Assembly: GCA_016763895.1 (NCBI GenBank)
Contig: JAESSV010000196.1
Location: forward strand, 1-15,262
DNA from: Magnetovibrio sp.
GTDB taxonomy: Bacteria; Pseudomonadota; Alphaproteobacteria; Rhodospirillales; Magnetovibrionaceae
Reading direction: 5' to 3'
DNA length: 15,262 nucleotides
Shown piece after piece: positions 7,258 through 13,777 of this stretch; positions within the stretch are counted from its first letter, which is position 1, and the number at the start of each line of letters is the position of its first letter. The notes beneath the pieces are model-generated. The model saw only the letters and a list, made by a program, of their open reading frames with translations, searched no databases and was not told the origin of the DNA. The translations under genes were made by a program, and so were the position numbers.

Positions 7258-8121
7258 ATGCTCTTTATTGTTGGTTTTATTGTTGTTATCGCGACCGTTA
7301 TGGGTGGCTATATTATGGGCGGTGGACACGTTGACGTCCTCTGGCAACCTCTTGAGTTTCTAATCATTTTTGGCGCCGGCATCGGGGCCTTCCTGATTTC
7401 CTTCCCCCTTCCCATCGTTAAGGGTGTATTGGGGAGTTTAGGCAAACTTATTAAGGGCGTAAAGTACAACAGCGAAAGTTATCTTGAATTGCTGTCGTGT
7501 TTATATACGGTCTTTAAGCTTGCCAAAAGCAAAGGCGACTTGGCCTTGGAAAGTCACATTGAAAACCCCGGGGAAAGCGCGCTGTTTGGTCAGTTCCCTG
7601 GATTTGCCGGCGACCACCATGCTCTTGAATTTATGTGTGACTATTTGCGTATGTTGACCCTTGGCACATCCAATGCCTATGAGGTTGATGACATTATGTC
7701 CGCCGAACTTGACGGTCATCACGAAGAATTACATTCCATTTCAGCCGCCGTTGGAAACTTGGGCGAAAGTCTGCCGGCTCTGGGTATTGTGGCGGCGGTG
7801 TTGGGTATTATTCACACGATGGGCTCAATCACCGAGCCTCCCGAAGTCTTGGGTCACCTGATTGGTGCCGCTTTGGTGGGGACGTTCAGTGGTATTTTGT
7901 TCTCGTATGGTTTTGTGACGCCCATGGGCACCTCGCTTGCCGCTATTTTTGCTGAAGAAGGCTATTATATGTTGAGCATCAAAAATGGCATTATTGCCCA
8001 CATGCAAGGGTATGCGCCGCAAGTTTCAATTGAATTTGCGCGTAAGGTGATACCATCCCATGTTCGACCAACCTTTGCCGAACTTGAAGAGGCCTTGCAA
8101 AATGTGGGCAACCCAGAGTAA
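7258..8121 (+). CDS. motA: Flagellar motor stator protein MotA
   Basis: MotA and MotB form the ion-conducting stator that drives flagellar rotation from the inner membrane. The 287-residue protein shows the MotA layout: two N-terminal membrane segments (about 1-20 and 32-50), a long cytoplasmic loop, and a C-terminal membrane pair at about 173-190 and 200-222. In the loop LAKSKGDLALESHIENP aligns with the torque-generating segment; Glu98 is kept and the usual Arg90 is replaced by Lys92. The functional prolines are at 173 (LPALGIVAAVLGIIHTMGS) and 222 (VTPMG), the same numbers as in E. coli. The C-terminal QGYAPQVSIEFARK is a strong family mark. The ribosome binding site before ATG 7258 is weak. 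motB follows after 31 bases. Confidence 0.96.
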   Translation: MLFIVGFIVVIATVMGGYIMGGGHVDVLWQPLEFLIIFGAGIGAFLISFPLPIVKGVLGSLGKLIKGVKYNSESYLELLSCLYTVFKLAKSKGDLALESHIENPGESALFGQFPGFAGDHHALEFMCDYLRMLTLGTSNAYEVDDIMSAELDGHHEELHSISAAVGNLGESLPALGIVAAVLGIIHTMGSITEPPEVLGHLIGAALVGTFSGILFSYGFVTPMGTSLAAIFAEEGYYMLSIKNGIIAHMQGYAPQVSIEFARKVIPSHVRPTFAELEEALQNVGNPE

Positions 8122-8152
8122 GGCCTTTAAGCGAATGGAGACGACGTAATCC

Positions 8153-9070
8153 GTGGCTGATCAACAATCCATTGTTATCAAGAAAATCAAAAAAGGCGGG
8201 CACTCATCACATGGTGGTGCGTGGAAGATTGCTTACGCCGACTTTGTGACGGCGATGATGGCTTTTTTCTTGTTGTTGTGGTTGCTGAGTTCAGCGTCTC
8301 AAGAACAACTGGAAGGCATATCGGATTATTTTGCCCCAACCACGGCCTCCGTTTCGCAAAGTGGCTCGGGTAAAATCCTGGGTGGCACAACCATTGCCGT
8401 GGACGGCGCCATGGAAGACACCGTTTCCCGCCCTCAAGTCACCATGGATTTACCGCCTCCCAAGGCCGGATCTGGTGGTGAGGCGATGCAAGACGCTCCG
8501 GTAACAGCGGAACAATCGGCTGAAATTGCCAAAAAAGAAGCCGAAGACAAACAAATCAAAGAAGCCAAAGACAAGCTTCAAGAAGCCATTAACACTTTGC
8601 CTGAATTCCAACAAATGGCCAAAAGCCTGATGGTTGAAGACACTCCCGAAGGCTTGCGCATCCAAATCGTTGACCAAGATGGATTGGCGATGTTTGCATC
8701 TGGCCGGGCATCCATGTTTGAACACACCCAAAAGATTATTGCACTTGTGGCCTCTGTTGTTCAGAAAATGCCGCAAAACCTTGCCATCAGCGGACACACG
8801 GACGCGGTCCCGATGTCCGGCACGGAATACACCAACTGGGAACTGTCGAGTGATCGGGCCAATGCAGCCAGACGCTTTCTGATCGCCTCTGGCATTCCAG
8901 ATAGCCGCATTGCCAGTGTTGTGGGCAAAGCCGCGACCGAACCGTTGTTGGCGGACGACCCCACCAATGCCCGAAACCGACGCTTGTCGATTGTGTTGTT
9001 AAGGGGAACCGGGAAACAAGTTGCTCCCGAAGCCGCATACCAACCGCCACCAAGCATCATTAACCCTTAA
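8153..9070 (+). CDS. motB: Flagellar motor stator protein MotB
   Basis: MotB pairs with MotA and anchors the stator to peptidoglycan. It begins at GTG 8153, with GGAG 12 bases upstream. A basic cytoplasmic tip (KKIKKGGHSSHGGAWK) leads into one membrane segment at about 26-46, with the essential proton-accepting aspartate at Asp30 in YADFVTAMMAFFLLLWLL. A plug-like stretch follows (QEQLEGISDYF), then a long periplasmic linker rich in Pro, Gly and Ala. A charged coil lies at about 118-150. The OmpA-like peptidoglycan-binding domain spans about 160-285, including SGHTDAVPM, NWELSSDRANAARRFL and NARNRRLSIVLL. The total of 305 residues is normal. The proline-rich C-terminal tail is not part of the domain. 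It is in an operon with motA. Confidence 0.96.
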   Translation: MADQQSIVIKKIKKGGHSSHGGAWKIAYADFVTAMMAFFLLLWLLSSASQEQLEGISDYFAPTTASVSQSGSGKILGGTTIAVDGAMEDTVSRPQVTMDLPPPKAGSGGEAMQDAPVTAEQSAEIAKKEAEDKQIKEAKDKLQEAINTLPEFQQMAKSLMVEDTPEGLRIQIVDQDGLAMFASGRASMFEHTQKIIALVASVVQKMPQNLAISGHTDAVPMSGTEYTNWELSSDRANAARRFLIASGIPDSRIASVVGKAATEPLLADDPTNARNRRLSIVLLRGTGKQVAPEAAYQPPPSIINP

Positions 9071-9097
9071 GGCTTATATTGGTGTAAGCTATATGTC

Positions 9098-9832
9098 ATG
9101 AAATATGACACCCCTCAAAAGACCCAATTTTTCTTTACCACGGCGCCGATGCCCTGCCCTTATCTTAAAGACAGGCTTGAGCAACGCATGGTCACGGAAT
9201 TGATGGGCCCAAATGCGACGGATCTTGGCAATCGTTTGTCGTTGGCGGGGTTCCGCCGCAGCCATACGATTTCATATACCCCGGTCTGTGATGGTTGTTC
9301 GGCTTGTGTTTCCGTAAGAATCCCCGTTCGAGAATTCAAACCCAACAAAACCCAACGAAAAATATTTAAGCGGAACGCCGACCTCACCGCTCAGGAATGT
9401 CCCCCCGAAGCCTCAACCGAACAATACGCCTTGTTTAAAACCTATATTTCCGCCCGCCATCTTGATGGTGACATGGCCTTGATGGAAGAATCTGACTATA
9501 CAGCCATGGTCGAGGAAACGCCGGTGCAAACGGCCATGGTCGAATTTCGGGATCAAGACCAACACCTGGTTTGTGCCGTGCTCATCGATCGCTTTGATGA
9601 CGGTTATTCGGCAATTTACAGCTTTTTCGACACAGATTTAAACGCCCGCAGCCTGGGTACATATATGGTTTTATGGCTTATTGAACACACCCAAATGCAA
9701 GGCCTGGATTATTTGTATCTGGGCTATTGGGTCCAAGGCAGCCGAAAAATGGAATACAAACGCAACTTTACCCCCCTAGAAGGTTTTACTTCAAAGGGTT
9801 GGAAACGATTGCCGCATAAGTCTTACACCTAA
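9098..9832 (+). CDS. bpt: Aspartate/glutamate leucyltransferase (N-end rule)
   Basis: Bpt transfers leucine from leucyl-tRNA to proteins with N-terminal Asp or Glu, marking them for ClpS/ClpAP degradation. The 244-residue length fits. Signatures are CPYL (20-23) preceded by FFFTTAPMP, the GFRRSHTISYTPVCDGCSAC cluster with Cys64, Cys67 and Cys70, and the basic NKTQRKIFKRN segment near 83-93. In the C-terminal half are YSFFDTD, SLGTYMVLWLI and LYLGYWVQGSRKMEYKRNF, the GNAT-like acyltransferase core. It was formerly called a bacterial arginyltransferase (Ate-like); the amino acid transferred cannot be read from sequence alone. It starts 27 bases after motB with no good Shine-Dalgarno, so translational coupling or a message shared with motAB is possible. 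Confidence 0.93.
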   Translation: MKYDTPQKTQFFFTTAPMPCPYLKDRLEQRMVTELMGPNATDLGNRLSLAGFRRSHTISYTPVCDGCSACVSVRIPVREFKPNKTQRKIFKRNADLTAQECPPEASTEQYALFKTYISARHLDGDMALMEESDYTAMVEETPVQTAMVEFRDQDQHLVCAVLIDRFDDGYSAIYSFFDTDLNARSLGTYMVLWLIEHTQMQGLDYLYLGYWVQGSRKMEYKRNFTPLEGFTSKGWKRLPHKSYT

Positions 9833-9981
9833 AGATTATACTCGTTATAACTAACCTATTTATATCATTGCGGTGCGAGGGCTTTTTAAGTTAGGCTTCT
9901 GCCCAACTTAAGAGTGGGTTGATCGATTCCAAGTGTATGGATGATATAACTTGGTCTGCAAATAGTAGAGGAACCAAACAA
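9833..9981. promoter_or_regulatory. Leader of the TRAP transporter operon
   Basis: This 149-base interval between bpt and the TRAP receptor gene is AT-rich. It holds an 11-base inverted repeat with one mismatch (9886-9896 and 9901-9911). Downstream are TTGATC (9919-9924) and TGATAT (9942-9947) at 17 bases spacing, a possible but weak promoter. AGAGGA at 9967-9972 is the ribosome binding site for ATG 9982, at 9 bases spacing. No small gene is apparent. Confidence 0.4.
9886..9911. repeat. Inverted repeat / hairpin upstream of TRAP operon
   Basis: TTAAGTTAGGC and GCCCAACTTAA pair over 11 bases with a single mismatch, around a TTCT loop. No T-run follows in the plus direction, so it is not a typical terminator for bpt. 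It precedes the possible promoter and may be an operator or a weak terminator. Confidence 0.5.
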
Positions 9982-11130
9982 ATGAAGCGTCGTGATTTCG
10001 TTAAAGGTGCAGCCTTAGCCGCTGCGGGTGCGGGTGCGCTTGCACTTGGAGCTTGTGGAAATAAAGAAGAAAAACAAAAAGTTGAAGCAAAAACACCTGA
10101 GGCTCCAGCCGTTGCAAAACAGATTCGCGTGCTTAAAATGGTTACGACCTGGCCCAAGGATTTCCCAGGCCTAGGGACCGGAGCCCAACGCTTGGCTGAT
10201 AATATTACGGCCATGTCTGGTGGCAGTTTAACCGTCAAGCTTTACGCCAGCGGAGAATTGGTCCCGGCCATGGAAAGCTTTGATGCCGTATCCGGTGGCA
10301 ATGCCGACATGTATCATGGGGCAGAATATTACTGGCAAGGTAAGCATACCGCTTTTAACTTCTTCACCGCAGTGCCGTTTGGCCTGACAGCCGACGAAAT
10401 GGATGCCTGGACGAACTATGGCGGTGGACAAGCATTGTGGGATGAATTGGCCGCTGGCTTTAACATCAAACCTTTTGCCGCCGGTAACACTGGGGTGCAA
10501 ATGGGGGGCTGGTTCAACAAAGAAATCAACAAAATCGAAGATTATAAGGGCCTTAAAATCCGTATGCCAGGACTGGGCGGTGAAGTCATTCGTCAAATTG
10601 GCGGCAGTGCCGTCACCCTACCCGGCAGCGAAATCTTCCCCTCCTTACAATCGGGGGCCATTGACGCAACCGAATGGGTGGGTCCGTGGAATGACTTGGC
10701 CCAAGGATTCTATAAGATCACCAAATACTACTACTACCCAGGCTTCCACGAACCCGGTTCAACTTTGAGCTGTGGTATGAACAAAGATGTCTGGGATGGT
10801 TTAAGCAAGGATCACCAAGCGATTGTGGCCAGCGCTTGTATGGCGGAAAACAACCGCATGTTATCTGAATACAATGCCAAAAACAGTGGCGCTTTGGATA
10901 CCTTGGTCAACAAGCATAATGTTATTTTGCGGCGCCAGTCCGATGATATCTTGCGCGCGATTGGCATTGCTGCGGATGATGTTTTGTCCAGCGTTGGGGC
11001 AACGGATGACATATCCAAGCGCATTTACGCCAACTTCATGGCCTTTCGCAAACAAGCTATGGGATGGACCTCCTTGTCTGAAACGGCCTTTACAGCGGCT
11101 CGAGCTTTGGATAAAAAGCTTGGACGTTAA
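9982..11130 (+). CDS. TRAP transporter solute receptor, DctP family (TakP-like), Tat lipoprotein
   Basis: This 382-residue protein is the extracytoplasmic receptor of a tripartite TRAP transporter. The N-terminus carries a twin-arginine signal (KRRDFVKG) and a hydrophobic alanine-rich segment ending in LGAC, a lipobox with Cys25. After a charged linker the receptor domain begins near residue 48 with VTTWPKDFPGLGTGAQRLAD. It continues with YASGELVPAMESFDAV, HGAEYYWQGK, AGNTGVQMGGWF, and the conserved ligand-binding arginine in KIRMPGLGGEV (Arg194). SGAIDATEWVGPWNDL and YYPGFHEPGS follow. These segments recall TakP of Rhodobacter and related receptors for 2-oxo acids or other small monocarboxylates. 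Start ATG 9982 is favoured by the AGAGGA site and the signal peptide; an upstream TTG at 9919 is in frame but lacks support. Confidence 0.92.
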   Translation: MKRRDFVKGAALAAAGAGALALGACGNKEEKQKVEAKTPEAPAVAKQIRVLKMVTTWPKDFPGLGTGAQRLADNITAMSGGSLTVKLYASGELVPAMESFDAVSGGNADMYHGAEYYWQGKHTAFNFFTAVPFGLTADEMDAWTNYGGGQALWDELAAGFNIKPFAAGNTGVQMGGWFNKEINKIEDYKGLKIRMPGLGGEVIRQIGGSAVTLPGSEIFPSLQSGAIDATEWVGPWNDLAQGFYKITKYYYYPGFHEPGSTLSCGMNKDVWDGLSKDHQAIVASACMAENNRMLSEYNAKNSGALDTLVNKHNVILRRQSDDILRAIGIAADDVLSSVGATDDISKRIYANFMAFRKQAMGWTSLSETAFTAARALDKKLGR

Positions 11131-11157
11131 GGTTTTCATTTAAAGAGACTGCGCACT

Positions 11158-11724
11158 ATGCCCCTTGCTCCCTTTGCCCGCGTTGTCCGCATTGCCCACA
11201 TCGTCCAGGGCCTGATCGATTGGATAGATGGTGTTAACAATGCCATCGGTCGATTTGTCTCTGGCGTTGTGATTCTTATGGTCATGACTCAATTTATGGT
11301 TGTTGTTTTGCGCTATGTGTTTAGCCTCAATTTCATCATGATGCAGGAGGCCGTGGTGTATCTGCACGCGACCCTCTTTATGATAGGCAGCGCCTATACC
11401 CTTTTGCATGATGGTCATGTGCGCGTGGACATTTTTTACAGAACCGCATCTGTCCGCGTTAAGGCTATGGTTGATTGCGCGGGCGCTTTTATTTTTCTGT
11501 TGCCCGTGTGTGGCCTTATTTTATGGTCTTCGGTTCCCTATGTTGCAAAGTCATGGGCAATCTTGGAAGGCAGCCCGGAAACCAGCGGCATTCAAGCCAT
11601 TTTCCTCTTAAAGTCTTTGATTGTTGCCTTTGCAGGTTTAATGGCCTTGCAAGGCGTGTCCATGGGGCTGCGCGCGGCGTTAACGTTAACGGGCCACAAC
11701 AAATCATCCGAGAACAAGGTTTAA
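11158..11724 (+). CDS. TRAP transporter small permease, DctQ family
   Basis: The 188-residue DctQ-like subunit bridges the solute receptor and the large permease in the inner membrane. It shows four hydrophobic segments, roughly at residues 32-52 (SGVVILMVMTQFMVVVLRYV), 63-82, 100-122 and 145-165. Typical marks are RYVFSLNFIMMQEAVVYLHA and the loop ending DGHVRVDIFY, both common in this otherwise variable family. It lies 27 bases after the receptor gene and 1 base before the large permease, so all three are surely cotranscribed. It has no duplicated or fused domain. Confidence 0.92.
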   Translation: MPLAPFARVVRIAHIVQGLIDWIDGVNNAIGRFVSGVVILMVMTQFMVVVLRYVFSLNFIMMQEAVVYLHATLFMIGSAYTLLHDGHVRVDIFYRTASVRVKAMVDCAGAFIFLLPVCGLILWSSVPYVAKSWAILEGSPETSGIQAIFLLKSLIVAFAGLMALQGVSMGLRAALTLTGHNKSSENKV

Positions 11725-11725
11725 T

Positions 11726-13318
11726 ATGCCCTTAAACGATATCTTATCCATCACCATGTTTTTAACGGTGTGTTTCTTTCTGTTGGGCGGTTTTCCGGTG
11801 GCGTTCTCGTTGGCGGGAACGGGTTTGTTTTTTGCCACCCTCGGCTGGTTTTTCGGGGCTTTTGACTTTGGGCTTTTGGGCAATATTGTCTCGCGTATTT
11901 TTGGTTCTATGACCAACAATATTTTAATTGCTGTGCCGATGTTTATCTTCATGGGCGTGATGTTAGAACGATCGAAAGTCGCCGAGGAACTTTTGGAATC
12001 CCTCGGGCATTTGTTTGGCAGCCTGCGCGGTGGCTTGGGTATTTCCGTCACCATCGTCGGAGCCTTACTCGCGGCCTCAACCGGTATTGTCGGGGCCACG
12101 GTGGTGACCATGGGCCTCTTGAGCATGCCGACGATGCTTAAAAACGGGTATTCTCCTCGATTGATATCGGGCACCATTTGCGCGTCTGGAACTTTGGGGC
12201 AAATCATCCCTCCTTCTATTGTTCTGGTGATTTTAGGCGACCAAATTTCAAATGCTTATGTGAATGCACAACGCATGATGGGGAATTTTTCTCCCGAACC
12301 CGTCAGCGTTGGCGATCTGTTTGCCGGGGCTTTGTTGCCGGGGCTTATGTTGGTGTTCATGTACATTGCCTATCAGGTCTTGATCGCCATATTCAAACCT
12401 GAATATTCACCGGCTCTGGTCCAAAATGAGGGTGCGGAGAAACAAGATCTGGCCCGTATTTTTCGTGCCCTGATTCCGCCAATCGCCTTAATCATCTGTG
12501 TCTTGGGGTCCATTCTAGCCGGCGTTGCCACACCCACAGAAGCCGCATCCGTTGGCGCTGTGGGGGCTATTTTACTGGCTGGGGCACGTTTGGATATAAG
12601 CCGGGCTCTCCCCATATATTTGGGTATTGCCAGCATGGTTATGCTGTTGATCTTGACCAATAACTTTGATTTACGGGTTGCCCGTACGGAAATTGCAACT
12701 GGCGACCAAATCGCCATTTATGGGGCGATGGTCGCCTGTTTGATTTTGGCCTATTCCATCTTCTCGGCGCTCATGCGTATCTTTAACGCCCGCACAGAAG
12801 AATCTGATAACCGTATTCTTTTCGATGTCACCATTTCAACCCTGAAAATTACAACCATGGTGTTCGTGATTTTGATTGGAGCCTCGGTCTTTTCGTTGGT
12901 GTTTCGAGGCTTAGGCGGTGACGACCTGGTTCACGCAGCCCTCAATGACCTTCCGGGGGGGAAATGGGGCGCTATATTCGTTGTGATGTTGGTGATGTTC
13001 TTTTTGGGCTTCATTCTCGACTTTATCGAAATCACCTTTGTGGTGGTGCCCATCGTGGCCCCGGTTTTGTTAATGATGGACGTAAACCCCGTATGGTTGG
13101 GCATTATGATGGCCATGAATTTGCAAACCTCATTTTTAACACCACCGTTTGGATTTGCGCTGTTTTACCTGCGCGGCGTGGCGCCAGATTCCGTTTCCAC
13201 CAGCGACATCTACAAAGGCGTGCTGCCCTTTGTCGTGATACAAATGATTGGCTTGTTGATCTTGGCTCTTTTTCCCGCCTTGGCGACCTGGCTGCCAAGC
13301 GTCATCTTTGGCGACTAA
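11726..13318 (+). CDS. TRAP transporter large permease, DctM family (long form)
   Basis: This 530-residue protein is the membrane channel of the TRAP system, which uses an ion gradient to import the receptor-bound solute. It is almost wholly hydrophobic, with many transmembrane helices. Recognisable parts are FFLLGGFPVAFSLAG near the start, NNILIAVPMFIFMGVMLERS, and STGIVGATVVTMGLLSMPTM. GTICASGTLGQIIPPSIVLVILGD carries the conserved helix-break, and a late LTPPFGFALFYLRGVAP is typical. Most DctM proteins are about 425-440 residues. The extra length here lies in the middle (about 300-375), where additional helices follow the ATPTEAASVGA motif; such long forms are known for TakP-type systems. 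The start is 1 base after the small permease stop. The stop codon overlaps the stop of the opposite-strand receiver gene by 4 bases. Confidence 0.95.
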   Translation: MPLNDILSITMFLTVCFFLLGGFPVAFSLAGTGLFFATLGWFFGAFDFGLLGNIVSRIFGSMTNNILIAVPMFIFMGVMLERSKVAEELLESLGHLFGSLRGGLGISVTIVGALLAASTGIVGATVVTMGLLSMPTMLKNGYSPRLISGTICASGTLGQIIPPSIVLVILGDQISNAYVNAQRMMGNFSPEPVSVGDLFAGALLPGLMLVFMYIAYQVLIAIFKPEYSPALVQNEGAEKQDLARIFRALIPPIALIICVLGSILAGVATPTEAASVGAVGAILLAGARLDISRALPIYLGIASMVMLLILTNNFDLRVARTEIATGDQIAIYGAMVACLILAYSIFSALMRIFNARTEESDNRILFDVTISTLKITTMVFVILIGASVFSLVFRGLGGDDLVHAALNDLPGGKWGAIFVVMLVMFFLGFILDFIEITFVVVPIVAPVLLMMDVNPVWLGIMMAMNLQTSFLTPPFGFALFYLRGVAPDSVSTSDIYKGVLPFVVIQMIGLLILALFPALATWLPSVIFGD

Positions 13319-13698
13319 AGCTCTAAATATTGAACCAGGACGTCTTTGAGCTTGTCAAAGAAAACAGGCTTGGTCAGATAGTCATCAAACCCGGCATCAA
13401 GTGCCGAATTGATTTCATCACAAATGGCGTCAGCGCTCAAAGCAATAAAGGGGATTTTGCTAAGCTTTCCCCCCAATTCTTTAATGTCTTCCATGGCCTG
13501 AACACCCGTAATTCCGGGCAAGTTGATGTCCATTAAAATAAGATCAGGATGAAGTTTTTCGGCAACCTTAACCCCCTCCTCACCCGTGGTGGCAATGATC
13601 ACCTCAACTTGATCAATGTGGTTTGCATACTCTTCAATCAGCGCGGCATTGACCGGACTGTCTTCGATATAAAGGACTTTTTTTACGGTTGGGCTCAT
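13315..13698 (-). CDS. Orphan single-domain response regulator (receiver only)
   Basis: This 127-residue protein is a bare CheY-like receiver domain. The acidic pocket is Glu12-Asp13 (YIEDSPVN), the phospho-acceptor is Asp57 (LMDINLPG), the switch Ser88 is in ALSADA, and Lys110 is in YLTKPV. Asp13 and Asp57 match CheY numbering exactly; Ser88 and Lys110 are each one off. The wording of the C-terminal half resembles receivers attached to hybrid kinases, so it may take part in a phosphorelay. I choose ATG 13698, with GAG 7 bases upstream. ATG codons at 13710 and 13713 are in frame but lack a site. It follows parC by 57 bases on the same strand. Its stop overlaps that of the TRAP permease. The partner kinase is not in the window. 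Confidence 0.93.
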   Translation of the reverse strand: MSPTVKKVLYIEDSPVNAALIEEYANHIDQVEVIIATTGEEGVKVAEKLHPDLILMDINLPGITGVQAMEDIKELGGKLSKIPFIALSADAICDEINSALDAGFDDYLTKPVFFDKLKDVLVQYLEL

Positions 13699-13751
13699 AT
13701 TTATACTCATCATATCAATTCAATATTTACATTGTGCCTGTTCTTTGGCAA

Positions 13752-13777
13752 GACCTCAAGAGAAGCGATTTGAGGTC
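13752..13777. repeat. Hairpin across the parC stop codon
   Basis: GACCTCAA (13752-13759) and TTGAGGTC (13770-13777) form a perfect 8-base inverted repeat with a 10-base loop. The minus-strand stop codon of parC (13758-13756) lies inside one arm. No T-run follows, so it may be a weak terminator or a processing site between parC and the receiver gene. Confidence 0.55.

Noticed and set aside
11704..12207. Minus-strand frame of 167 codons rich in Pro and Lys
   Set aside because: It is antisense to the TRAP large permease. Its Pro/Lys-rich composition is what hydrophobic codons give when read in reverse.
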